Shown piece after piece: positions 1-8,507 of a stretch of DNA of 64,000 nt; positions within the stretch are counted from its first letter, which is position 1, and every line of letters starts with the position of its first letter. A program made the translations under genes and the position numbers. This DNA is from Streptomyces sp. Tu 3180. GTDB lineage: Bacteria > Actinomycetota > Actinomycetes > Streptomycetales > Streptomycetaceae. The notes beneath the pieces are model-generated. The model was not told the DNA's origin, did not search any database, and saw only the letters and a list, made by a program, of their open reading frames with translations. The stretch covers positions 3,246,501 to 3,310,500 of the forward strand of contig NZ_WOXS01000002.1 of the NCBI RefSeq assembly GCF_009852415.1. The letters are read 5' to 3'.

Positions 1-1494
1 CTGCCCCCGGACGCCGGCTACGGCAAGGCTCTGACCAACCAGGGCTACGGCTTCGAGGTCGCCATCGCCGACCTGATCGACAACTCCATCGACGCCGGCG
101 CTGACGAGATCGTCGTGCACTTCCTGCGCGACGCCAAGCGCATCCTCACCCTCCTGATCATCGACAACGGCAAGGGCATGGACGATGCAGGCCTGGACGC
201 CGCCATGACGGTGGGACGGCGCCGGGACTACGGCGAGAGCGCCCTCGGCATGTACGGCACAGGCCTGAAGGCCGCTTCACTGTCCCACGCGTCGTCGCTG
301 ACCGTGGTCAGCCGTACCAAGCGCAGCCGTGCCGCAGGTCGCCGTCTCACCGCGGAGGGCATCGAGGACGGCTTCCGCTGTGACACCGTCGACTCTCGCT
401 ACGCACAGGAACTCGTGGACCGGTACGACGGCATCATCGAGTGGCACGGCACGATCGTGCGCTGGGACCAGGTGCGGGCCTTCGAGACGGTGACGACCGG
501 CCAGAGCGACCACTATTTGTCAAAGGCGATCGCGCGTCTGGAAACGCATCTCGGCCTCTACCTGCACCGGTTCCTTCAGAACGGTCTCAAGCTCGACATC
601 GCCGTGTGGGACGTGAGCAGCGGCGAGGGCCGGCTCGGCGAGGAAGTGGACCACATCGCTGTCGAGGCGCTGGACCCCTTCGGTTACAAGGTGCCCGGGA
701 AAGCGGGCTACCCCCGTACGTTCACGGCTCCCGTAGAGGGCCTGGGAGACGTGCAGCTGACCGCACACATCTGGCCCGCCAAGTCGAAGCAGGCCGGCTT
801 CCGGCAGATCGGATCCCTCGCCGACCGTCAGGGCTTCTACTTCTACCGCAACGACCGCCTCGTCCAGGCCGGTGGCTGGAACGGTCTCCGCAACCCTGAA
901 GGTCACCTCACTCTTGCTCGCGTGGCCGTCGACCTTCCGTCCCACGAGAACAGTGTCCTGAGCCTCGACGTGAAGAAGGAGAGCGTGACCGTCACACCCG
1001 CCTTCACGCTCGGCGTCGAGAAAGCCGTGGACGCCTCCGGAAACACCTTCCACGGGTTCCTCAACGACGCCGAGGCCGCCTACCGGGAGGGCGCGAAGCG
1101 CACGGAGATCGTCCGCAAGGCCGTGACGCTCCCGGGCAAGGGGATAGACCCGAAGGTCAAGCGGGTCATCAAGGAGGAGCTGCCCGAGAAGCCGGGTGAG
1201 GAGCTCATCGCATTCTCCTGGGTCTCCCTTCCCGGTGACAAGTTCTTCGATCTGGACCGCGAGAACAACACCGTCCTCCTCAACAAGGCCTTCCGCAGCG
1301 ACTTCAACGACGGGAGGCGCGGCGGAAGCAACGACGCCCCCGTCACGAAGACCTTGCTGTACCTGCTGCTCGAGGACTGCTTCGGTCTCGGGCGCTGGGA
1401 GCGTGGCCGCCAGGACCGGGTGGACTACTGGAACACCATCCTCCTGGCAGCGGCAGGCGCGCACCGCGACCGCCGTGCACAGGCAACCGACTGA
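1..1494 (+). CDS. MORC/MutL-like GHKL ATPase of a Z1-type restriction-modification cluster (5' end outside window)
   Basis: The frame is open from base 1, so the N-terminus is missing and the first in-window GTG (115) is not the true start. The ATPase motifs are visible. The N-box (ADLIDNSIDAGAD) lies before base 115, DNGKGMD follows, and GMYGTGLKAAS is the glycine-rich lid. This layout matches the MORC/MutL-like GHKL ATPases known beside Z1 helicases, Vsr nucleases and cytosine methylases. About 500 residues are present, including a C-terminal helical part (LLYLLLEDCFGLGRWERG). It is the first visible gene of a plus-strand run and sits 53 nt before the Z1 gene. In the family, ATP-driven dimerisation on DNA is the expected activity. 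A role in restriction here is inferred from context. Confidence 0.85.
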   Translation: MPPDAGYGKALTNQGYGFEVAIADLIDNSIDAGADEIVVHFLRDAKRILTLLIIDNGKGMDDAGLDAAMTVGRRRDYGESALGMYGTGLKAASLSHASSLTVVSRTKRSRAAGRRLTAEGIEDGFRCDTVDSRYAQELVDRYDGIIEWHGTIVRWDQVRAFETVTTGQSDHYLSKAIARLETHLGLYLHRFLQNGLKLDIAVWDVSSGEGRLGEEVDHIAVEALDPFGYKVPGKAGYPRTFTAPVEGLGDVQLTAHIWPAKSKQAGFRQIGSLADRQGFYFYRNDRLVQAGGWNGLRNPEGHLTLARVAVDLPSHENSVLSLDVKKESVTVTPAFTLGVEKAVDASGNTFHGFLNDAEAAYREGAKRTEIVRKAVTLPGKGIDPKVKRVIKEELPEKPGEELIAFSWVSLPGDKFFDLDRENNTVLLNKAFRSDFNDGRRGGSNDAPVTKTLLYLLLEDCFGLGRWERGRQDRVDYWNTILLAAAGAHRDRRAQATD

Positions 1495-1547
1495 TCCGGT
1501 ACCGCTCCCGCTCCTGGCCCACTCCGGCTCCCGACCGAGGACAAGAG

Positions 1548-4493
1548 ATGACCAACACTCCGTCCGGCGTGCTCCTCGACATCCACACCTCCGCGTTGGC
1601 GGGGATGGGCAGCATGCCGCGTCACTTCGAACGCTGGGCGGCGCTTGCCGCAGATGACTCCCACCCCGACGCGGACCTGAGCGAGGAGCTGTTCCGCTCC
1701 CTGCTCATCAGCGGTGACGACGCGCTGATCGCCCTGTGGGACCGCCACCTGACCGCCTGGGACTTCGCGGAGAACCCGCAGTGGGGAGCGGACTCCCCGG
1801 CACGCACCGACGAGCGGCGTGCCGTGGTGTACGAACGGCTCCGGTTCGGAAGTGAACTGTGCAAGGTCCTGGACGAGGCCGTACCCGTGGCGAAGGTGCC
1901 CGGTGCGACGGTGATCACCCGGGAGTTCACCCCGTGGTACACCGCGGAACGTGCGGCGGCCAGGTCCTTCTACTGGACGGCGTACGAGCAGAAGCTCCGC
2001 GACAAGGGATGGTCCGAGGCCGCCATCGCCGGCCTCGACCAGGCGAGTCGGGCGGTCGTCGAGCGCCTCACCGATCCCGAACAGCCGGCGGCCCGACAAG
2101 CGAAGGGCCTGGTCGTCGGCTATGTCCAGTCCGGCAAGACGGCGAACTTCACCGGCGTGACCGCGAAGGCCATCGACGCCGGTTACCGTCTCGTCATCGT
2201 CCTCGGGGGCACCCTCAACCTGCTGCGCGCCCAGACCCAGCGGCGCCTCGACATGGAGCTGATCGGCCAGGAGAACATCCTGCGGGGCGCGGACGTCACA
2301 GACGTGGACTCCCTGGTCGGTGTGGACTACGTGGGTGACGACGAGGACTGGCCGAAGTTCGTACAGCACGGTGGCCGTCCCTCCACACTCGGCGCGTTCG
2401 ACATCGAGCGCCTGACCACCCGCGACAACGACTACAAGAGCCTGGCCCAGGGCATCCGGGCGCTGGAGTTCGAGAAGCGCGTCCCCACTCGCCCGCTGCA
2501 CGATCCGGCGAACCTCCACCACGCCGCAGCGCGGATCCTCGTGGTGAAGAAGAACAAGGCCGTCCTCACGAAGCTCGTCAAGGACCTCAAGCAGATCCAC
2601 GGGATCCTGGGAGAGCTGCCGACCCTCGTCATCGACGACGAGTCCGACCAGGCCTCCGTGAACACCTCGGACCCGAAGAAGTGGGAACGGGGAAGCACTG
2701 AGCGCACGGCCATCAACGGCCTGATATCCCAGCTCCTGGGACTGCTTCCGCGCGCCCAGTACGTCGGCTACACCGCGACTCCCTTCGCCAACGTCTTCAT
2801 CGACCCGGGCGACGAGGAGGACATCTTCCCGCGCGACTTCCTGATCTCCCTCCCCCGCCCCACCGGTTACATGGGTGTTCAGGACTTCCACGACCTGGAC
2901 GGTGTCGACGGTGGTGAGGGCGAGGCCGAGCAGAGGCACGTCCGCGGGATCTACGACTCCACGGGCGACCGTCTTCAGGAAGCCCTGGACGCCTTCGTCC
3001 TCACGGGCGCTCTGAAGTGCTACCGCGCCGCCCACGGCGTCCCCTCCGCCTCGTTCCGGCACCACACGATGCTCGTGCACGAATCGGTCCGCATGGCCGA
3101 GCACACCGCGCTCGCCCTGCGCATCAACACCATGTGGCACAACTCCGCGTACACGCGCCCGGAGGGCCACGCACGCCTGGCCTCCCTCTTCGAGAAGGAC
3201 TTCCGTCCCCACGCGGACGGAGCCACCCTGCCCACCCCCGCGACGTACGACGAACTGAAGCCGTACCTCACCGATGCACGCCACCTCATCAACAAGGGCG
3301 GCGGCCCCGTCATCGTCGTCAACGGCGACAGCGAACGCGACTACAACCAGCCCGACCTGGACTTCGATCGCACCCCGAACGTCTGGAAGATCCTGGTCGG
3401 CGGCACGAAGCTGTCCCGTGGCTTCACGGTCGAGGGCCTGACGATCACGTACTACCGTCGCACGACGCAACAGGCCGACACCTTGATGCAGATGGGTCGG
3501 TGGTTCGGTTTCCGGCCCGGGTACCGCGACCTCGTCCGCCTCTACATCGGCCGGGAGGAGACTCTCGGCCGTAACCGCAACGCCAAGACGGTCGACCTGT
3601 ACGAGGCCTTCGAGGCGATCTGCCGCGACGAGGAGCTCTTCCGTACCGAACTGGCCCGCTACGCCCCCATGGTGAACGGCCGCCCTCAGGTCACTCCTGC
3701 CCAGATCCCGCCGCTGGTGGCCCAGCACCTGCCGTGGGTGAAGCCGTCGGCTCGGAACAAGATGTTCAACGCGCAGCTGGTGGAGGTGCGATCGCCGGGA
3801 GTCTGGGAGGAGCCCACGGCCTATCCCGAGGACCCTGACGCCCTGCGCCACAACACGGAGTGCTGGGCACCGGTTCTCGGGGCTCTGTCGCACGCTCCCG
3901 TCTCGCTCGGCGTGGCCGGCGGTCCGCAGTACGACGCACGGGTGGGCACGGTGTCGCACCAAGACCTGCTCGCGGTGCTGTGCGACCTGCGCTGGTCCGC
4001 CCCGGGGCAGTTCTCACCCCACTTGGAATTCTTGCTGGACGCCGGGCGGGAATCCGGCACGATCGACGACTGGGTCGTGATCGCTCCGATGCAGACGTCC
4101 GCCCGCCGGAACGAGGGCCGCATCCTAGGACACGGTCCCTTCTCCCTCGCACGCCGTAAGCGCCGCCGCGGCTCGCTGTTCGGCGCGATCCGTGACCCGA
4201 AGCACGTCGCCGCGGTGACGCGCCTGGCAGGTGCCTCGGGCCTGACCGGAAACTCGGCTGTCGAGCAACACGTCCGTCCGCGTCGGGGTGCGTTGGTGCT
4301 CTATCCCTTGGTGGAATCCGAGCCCCGGATCCTGTCCGACGGTTCGATCGATCCGCGTGACCTCGTCATGGCCTTCGCCTTCGTCGCACCGCCGTCGACG
4401 GCGCAGGACGACCGTCCCTTGGTGCGGTTCCGTGCGATCGACTCGACCAGGGCGGAAGCTGCGATCATCGAGCGTGACGACCTACGTGCGTGA
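1548..4493 (+). CDS. Z1-domain superfamily II ATPase/helicase-like protein
   Basis: This 981-residue protein has the hallmarks of the Z1 endonuclease/helicase family. It has a P-loop GYVQSGKT near residue 195, an acidic Walker B stretch (VIDDESDQAS) near 363, GYTATPF near 406, and the family signature SRGFTVEGLT followed by QMGRWFGF near residues 623-655. A GAGGA ribosome site 7 nt upstream supports the ATG at 1548. Z1 proteins recur next to MORC-like ATPases, Vsr nucleases and Dcm methylases, and all four are present here in order. It probably acts as the DNA-translocating or remodelling motor of the cluster. Its exact activity is not shown by the sequence. Confidence 0.9.
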   Translation: MTNTPSGVLLDIHTSALAGMGSMPRHFERWAALAADDSHPDADLSEELFRSLLISGDDALIALWDRHLTAWDFAENPQWGADSPARTDERRAVVYERLRFGSELCKVLDEAVPVAKVPGATVITREFTPWYTAERAAARSFYWTAYEQKLRDKGWSEAAIAGLDQASRAVVERLTDPEQPAARQAKGLVVGYVQSGKTANFTGVTAKAIDAGYRLVIVLGGTLNLLRAQTQRRLDMELIGQENILRGADVTDVDSLVGVDYVGDDEDWPKFVQHGGRPSTLGAFDIERLTTRDNDYKSLAQGIRALEFEKRVPTRPLHDPANLHHAAARILVVKKNKAVLTKLVKDLKQIHGILGELPTLVIDDESDQASVNTSDPKKWERGSTERTAINGLISQLLGLLPRAQYVGYTATPFANVFIDPGDEEDIFPRDFLISLPRPTGYMGVQDFHDLDGVDGGEGEAEQRHVRGIYDSTGDRLQEALDAFVLTGALKCYRAAHGVPSASFRHHTMLVHESVRMAEHTALALRINTMWHNSAYTRPEGHARLASLFEKDFRPHADGATLPTPATYDELKPYLTDARHLINKGGGPVIVVNGDSERDYNQPDLDFDRTPNVWKILVGGTKLSRGFTVEGLTITYYRRTTQQADTLMQMGRWFGFRPGYRDLVRLYIGREETLGRNRNAKTVDLYEAFEAICRDEELFRTELARYAPMVNGRPQVTPAQIPPLVAQHLPWVKPSARNKMFNAQLVEVRSPGVWEEPTAYPEDPDALRHNTECWAPVLGALSHAPVSLGVAGGPQYDARVGTVSHQDLLAVLCDLRWSAPGQFSPHLEFLLDAGRESGTIDDWVVIAPMQTSARRNEGRILGHGPFSLARRKRRRGSLFGAIRDPKHVAAVTRLAGASGLTGNSAVEQHVRPRRGALVLYPLVESEPRILSDGSIDPRDLVMAFAFVAPPSTAQDDRPLVRFRAIDSTRAEAAIIERDDLRA

Positions 4494-4505
4494 GGCCTGA
4501 CGACA

Positions 4506-4976
4506 GTGAACAGCATGACGCCTTCCTCTCCCGGCGTCTCCGCCCGCATGAGCAGGCAGGCGAGCAAAAACACGGGGGCCGAGCTGGCCGTACGACGGCT
4601 GCTGCACGCGGCCGGGCTGCGCTATCGCGTGGAGTACCCGGTACCGGGCATACCCAGGCGACGGATCGACGTGGCCTTCCCCCGGGCCAAGGTCGCCGTC
4701 CTCATCGACGGCTGCTTCTGGCACGGCTGCCCCCAGCACGCCACGCAGCCGAAGGCCAACGCTGAGTGGTGGCGGAGCAAGCTGGACCGGAACATGGCTC
4801 GCGACCGAGAGACCACCGAACACCTGCTGGCGGCGGGGTGGACAGTGCTGCGGTTCTGGGAGCACACGCCGGCGGAAGAGATCGCGGCGACCGTGCGTGC
4901 GACGGTGGATCGGGAGAAGCGGGACCGGGACCTGCGGGAGCAGAGGGCGCGAGAGCAAGGTCGCCGGAAGAGCTGA
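4506..4976 (+). CDS. vsr: Vsr-family (very short patch repair-like) DNA endonuclease
   Basis: This 156-residue protein has the compact PD-(D/E)XK-type Vsr fold signature. An N-terminal TGAELAVRRLLHAAGLRYR helix is followed by RRIDVAFPRAKVAVLIDGCFWHGCPQH, which carries the catalytic Asp and the zinc-binding Cys/His residues. Classical Vsr nicks T:G mismatches made by deamination of 5-methylcytosine. In Z1/MORC clusters, Vsr-like proteins are thought instead to be the cutting subunit. The gene starts 12 nt after the Z1 gene and ends 10 nt before the first methylase-like gene, so all are likely co-transcribed. The start could be GTG 4506 or ATG 4515. The C-terminal tail is Arg/Glu rich. Confidence 0.9.
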   Translation: MNSMTPSSPGVSARMSRQASKNTGAELAVRRLLHAAGLRYRVEYPVPGIPRRRIDVAFPRAKVAVLIDGCFWHGCPQHATQPKANAEWWRSKLDRNMARDRETTEHLLAAGWTVLRFWEHTPAEEIAATVRATVDREKRDRDLREQRAREQGRRKS

Positions 4977-4986
4977 GGGGGAGCGA

Positions 4987-6024
4987 GTGGGTGATCGACT
5001 CGATTTCGTGGACGTCTGTGCCGGTGCGGGCGGGTTGGCGTCGGGGTTGGAGAGTGCGGGTTTCTCACCGGTTCTCCTGCTCGACAACAAGCGTCAGGCG
5101 TGCGAGACGCTCCTGGCCAACCGTCCGCACTGGAACGTGGTCTGCGAGGACTTGGTCGATTTCCTCCCGGACGAGCACCCGCAGACCCTGGACGTGGATC
5201 TCCTGTCGGCTGGCCTGCCACGAGTGAAAGCATCGGCCGCGGTGGCACGTGCGGACAGCGATCAGGAGCTGCGACTCCTCACGGCCACGATCTATCTGGT
5301 CCACTCGATCCAGCCGCGGGCCCTGTTGCTGGAGAACTTGCCCGCCCTCGTCGAGTCACCGGCGTACGCCGACATCCGCGACTTCGTCCAGAAGGAACTC
5401 ACGCACCTCGGCTACCGGTTCTGCTGGTTTGTGCTGAACGCGGCGGACTTCGGCGTGCCGCAAGAGCGCCGACAGGGCGTTCTCGTGGCCCTCAGGGAAC
5501 AGTGGTTCCACGCCTTTTCCCTGCCCGAGCCGACGGTGGACGAGCATGTCCCGGTCGGTCGGGCACTGCGCCGGTCGATGGGGGCCCGGGGGTGGCGTGA
5601 CGCGGACGCCTGGGCGTCTCAGGCGTCGACCGTGGCCCCCACTCTGGTCGGAGGCTCGGACAAACGTGGTGGCGCGGATCTCGGTCCGTCAGGCACCAAG
5701 CGGGCCTGGGCGCGGATGGGAGTGAACGCCGGCGCGCTGGGCGACGAGGTGCCGGGGCCTGATTACGTGTGGCCGCGCTCGGACGACCCGGCGAAGATGC
5801 TGAAAATCACAGTGGACCAGGCGGCCCTCCTGCAGTCGTTCCCTCCGGAGTGGCGCGTCACGGGCCGAAAGACGGTCCGGTACCGGCAGATCGGTCACGC
5901 CACTCCTCCACCGGTGGGCAAGGCGCTGGGTGTCGCCATCGCGACCGCCCTGCGTTCCCCGAGCCGAGTACAGGGAGACGCGCCCTATACACCTCGGAAC
6001 GCCGGCTACACTTCAAGCCCATGA
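4987..6024 (+). CDS. DNA cytosine-5 methyltransferase-like protein lacking the catalytic Pro-Cys motif
   Basis: This 345-residue protein is recognisably of the C5-methylase family. It has motif I FVDVCAGAGG (residues 7-16), an ENL motif VI near 115, a PQERRQGVLVA motif VIII near 158, and a motif X-like IGHATPPPVGKALG at the C-terminus. At the position of motif IV, where active enzymes have a Pro-Cys pair, it reads SAGLPRVKAS, with Arg79 in place of the nucleophilic Cys. The frame runs on normally on both sides, so this is a substitution and not a frameshift. It may be an inactive specificity or partner subunit of the active methylase encoded next. GTG 4987 is chosen for the AGGGGG just upstream. 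Its stop overlaps the next ATG by 4 nt. Confidence 0.8.
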   Translation: MGDRLDFVDVCAGAGGLASGLESAGFSPVLLLDNKRQACETLLANRPHWNVVCEDLVDFLPDEHPQTLDVDLLSAGLPRVKASAAVARADSDQELRLLTATIYLVHSIQPRALLLENLPALVESPAYADIRDFVQKELTHLGYRFCWFVLNAADFGVPQERRQGVLVALREQWFHAFSLPEPTVDEHVPVGRALRRSMGARGWRDADAWASQASTVAPTLVGGSDKRGGADLGPSGTKRAWARMGVNAGALGDEVPGPDYVWPRSDDPAKMLKITVDQAALLQSFPPEWRVTGRKTVRYRQIGHATPPPVGKALGVAIATALRSPSRVQGDAPYTPRNAGYTSSP

Positions 6025-7574
6025 GCCACATCAAAAACGCACCTCCCTCACCTGCGGGTTTCCGCATCGTGGATCTCTTCGCAGGTCCGGGTGGGTTGGA
6101 TGTGGCAGCAGACGTTCTGGGGCACCAGGTGACCGGCATCGAATGGGACCCAGAAGCATGCAAGACCCGCTGCGTGGCAGGGCTGGACACCTTCCAAGGC
6201 GATGTCCGTGAATTTCGTGCGATCTTCTTCCCGCACGCCCAAGTGCTGACTGGCGGACCTCCTTGCCAGACTTTCACCGTCGCCGGGCACGGCGCCGGCC
6301 GCAGGGCGTTGGACGATGTACTGAAATACATCGCGCAATTGCATGATGCCGTGCGCGTCGAGAACCAGAACTGGAAAGAAATCTTCCGAACCTGGCACAG
6401 GATCTCCGAAGAACTTCGACACAAGGAACGCAAAGCTGAAAAGGTCAAGGCCCGCAAGCGCGAGGTCGAGGACATCAGAGCCACGAAACGCAGAGCCATA
6501 AGGAAACGGCTGGTTCACCTCGGAAACTCGGACGACGCGGCCAAGAACATCCTGAAAGGACTCAAGGACCCGCAGAAGCTCGAGTTCCAGGATTACGAAC
6601 TCAAGGGATTGCTGAAGGAACTCAGCGACCTGAACGACGAGCTCGCCAAGTTGAAGGACGAACTCGAGGAGTTGGGTGACGAGCGGACGGGATTGGTCCT
6701 GCAACCCCTCTGGTGGGTGATCGAGCGGAGCAAGCGCCCCGGCTCGACGCCCTACGAAGCCGTCATCCTGGAACAGGTTCCCACGGTGATGCGCGTGTGG
6801 GAGGAGTACGCCAAGGTACTCGCCACCCTCGGCTACAAGACCAGGACACAGCTGATGCACACCGAAGCCTTCGGCGTTCCGCAGACCCGACGGCGCGCTG
6901 TGCTGATGGCTCGTTTCGATCCGACCGCCATCGCGAACAAGATCCACCCCGGCCACCTGCCAGAAGTGCCCGAAAGCCACATGCGCTACCAGCCGAGAGC
7001 CGAGCAGGCGGACACCCTCTTCTCGGGCGCATCGGAGGAGGACGGAACAAGAAGCCCGAAAGATAACTGGGTGTCCATGGGAAAAGCTCTTGAGAAGGCA
7101 AAAGAAGTCGCGGACCGCCTGAAGCTGAATCCGCCTCCGGAGCTTCACGACCGCCCTGATTTCACCGTCGTCTCGAACTACGGGACCGGTGGTGACCCCA
7201 AGTTGCGCGGCCGACGCGATCACGACACCCCTGCCGCCACGGTCACCGGCAAAGTCTCACGGAACCGTGTGGTCCGGAAGGACAGCGGCGAATACCTCGC
7301 TCGCTTCAGCTCTGCCGAGGCAGGGGTGCTGCAGACCTTCCCCGTCGCATACCCCTGGTCCGGCAACGACGTACCGCAGCAGATCGGCAATGCCGTACCA
7401 CCGAGGCTTGCCCTGCACGTGCTTCGACATGTGCTCGAACCCGAACTGAACGACGAAAAAGCCCGGGACAGGCTGGATCAGGTCACAGCGGCCCTTGAGG
7501 ATTGGAAACCCAAGAAGCCGGTGGCGGCCCGCGAACGCAAGGACTGGAAAGAGCACCCGCTCGCGGGGCGCTGA
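6021..7574 (+). CDS. DNA cytosine-5 methyltransferase with coiled-coil insertion
   Basis: This 517-residue protein keeps the catalytic apparatus: motif I IVDLFAGPGG (near residues 16-25), motif IV GGPPCQTF with Cys82, motif VI EQV with Glu251, motif VIII PQTRRRAVLMA and motif X QQIGNAVPPR. Cys82 and Glu251 are about 169 residues apart, far more than in ordinary enzymes. The extra length is a Lys/Glu-rich, probably coiled-coil region (about residues 115-235). The preceding gene overlaps by ATGA, which suggests translational coupling and perhaps a complex. It would methylate cytosines to protect host DNA, and the recognition sequence cannot be told. Codon use is visibly less GC-rich than in the neighbours, a sign of transfer. 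Confidence 0.9.
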   Translation: MSHIKNAPPSPAGFRIVDLFAGPGGLDVAADVLGHQVTGIEWDPEACKTRCVAGLDTFQGDVREFRAIFFPHAQVLTGGPPCQTFTVAGHGAGRRALDDVLKYIAQLHDAVRVENQNWKEIFRTWHRISEELRHKERKAEKVKARKREVEDIRATKRRAIRKRLVHLGNSDDAAKNILKGLKDPQKLEFQDYELKGLLKELSDLNDELAKLKDELEELGDERTGLVLQPLWWVIERSKRPGSTPYEAVILEQVPTVMRVWEEYAKVLATLGYKTRTQLMHTEAFGVPQTRRRAVLMARFDPTAIANKIHPGHLPEVPESHMRYQPRAEQADTLFSGASEEDGTRSPKDNWVSMGKALEKAKEVADRLKLNPPPELHDRPDFTVVSNYGTGGDPKLRGRRDHDTPAATVTGKVSRNRVVRKDSGEYLARFSSAEAGVLQTFPVAYPWSGNDVPQQIGNAVPPRLALHVLRHVLEPELNDEKARDRLDQVTAALEDWKPKKPVAARERKDWKEHPLAGR

Positions 7575-7575
7575 A

Positions 7576-7619
7576 AGCCCGGAGCGTCCTCCCTGCTCCC
7601 AGGGAGAACGCTCCGGGCT
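7576..7619. terminator. Bidirectional terminator hairpin
   Basis: A perfect 12-bp inverted repeat (AGCCCGGAGCGT at 7576-7587 and its complement at 7608-7619) encloses a smaller TCCCT/AGGGA stem. It lies between the converging methylase gene and the minus-strand DUF6339-like gene that ends at 7626. Confidence 0.8.
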
Positions 7620-7625
7620 GTTCGG

Positions 7626-8507
7626 TCAGTCCTCGTCCGGGGTCTCCTCGCCCTTGTCCTTCCCTCGCACAGGCGCATCCGCGAACAGATCCGCGAAGTA
7701 CTCCGTCAGACGCGCCACCGAGTCCTCGGGAGCCGGCTCCTCGGCGGGCCCCACGGGCAGGGGACGGTGATGCACGGTGAGGCCCTCGTCACCCTCGTCG
7801 ATCCACCTCTGCACGGCCCCGGCGTCCCGCCCCGTGTCCGGCGCGATCACGTCGTACATCAGGGTCGCGGCCGCCGTGTTGACGGCCTTCCCTATGGCGG
7901 TCGCATCACGGCCCGTCCGTACGACCTCCCGCTTCAACAGCCGGACCAGCGCCTGCGCCGTGGGTCGATGATCGATGACGTCCAACCTCAGCACCGTGTT
8001 CAACATGTCCTGGTTACCGCAGGCAATGACGACCGGCTCGTAGTCGGATCCGTTCCGGAAGAGTTCGGCCGACCACCAGAGTCGGGCGAAGGCCTGCTTG
8101 TGGTAGGGCCCCTTGAAGTACCGGGCGTTGACGGTCTTCTTGGTTTCGGACAGGTGCCGCCAGACCACGAAGTCGGGGGCGACGCCGAGTGCCAGGTAGT
8201 TCCACAACCCGGGGTCCGCGGCCTCCGCACGCGTCAGGCGAAGGATCGCGTGCAGACGTGGCGCGAGCCAGGCGTCCGCCTGCGTGGGCCTGTCGTCCCG
8301 GTAGATGTACATCGCGTCGTCGATCAGGTCCCGGATCGCACGAAGCCGCATCCGCGGACTCTCGGGAAGAGGCTCGGCAGCCTGGTTGAGGGCGATCGCG
8401 GGAACGCTGTCCTTTCCGGCCAGCACTCCGTCCGTGATGAACCGTGCCGCGTCCTCGTCGGCGAGTCGGGACAAGTACTCGGGAAGATGCTCAGGCTTCT
8501 CGGTCAC
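7626..8507 (-). CDS. DUF6339-like protein of unknown function
   Basis: This 293-residue soluble protein has no enzyme motif that I can name. A central aromatic-rich block is distinctive: LWNYLALGVAPDFVVWRH around residues 120-138, then ARLWWSAELFRNG about 30 residues later. It resembles the DUF6339 group as I recall it, but I could not verify this. It starts with GTG overlapping the stop of the 330-residue gene (GTGA), so it is translated as the third gene of the minus-strand unit headed by the HTH-GHKL ATPase. The C-terminus is acidic. Context suggests a defence-associated accessory protein. No function can be assigned. Confidence 0.6.
   Translation of the reverse strand: MTEKPEHLPEYLSRLADEDAARFITDGVLAGKDSVPAIALNQAAEPLPESPRMRLRAIRDLIDDAMYIYRDDRPTQADAWLAPRLHAILRLTRAEAADPGLWNYLALGVAPDFVVWRHLSETKKTVNARYFKGPYHKQAFARLWWSAELFRNGSDYEPVVIACGNQDMLNTVLRLDVIDHRPTAQALVRLLKREVVRTGRDATAIGKAVNTAAATLMYDVIAPDTGRDAGAVQRWIDEGDEGLTVHHRPLPVGPAEEPAPEDSVARLTEYFADLFADAPVRGKDKGEETPDED

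Noticed and set aside
1425..3962. Open frame of 845 codons on the minus strand opposite the Z1 gene
   Set aside because: It is antisense to a gene with clear motifs, is rich in Arg, Val and Gly, and is a normal by-product of high third-position GC.
5197..5250. Frameshift as the cause of the missing Pro-Cys in the first methylase
   Set aside because: Conserved methylase residues lie in one frame on both sides of the site and no alternative frame gives a Pro-Cys motif.
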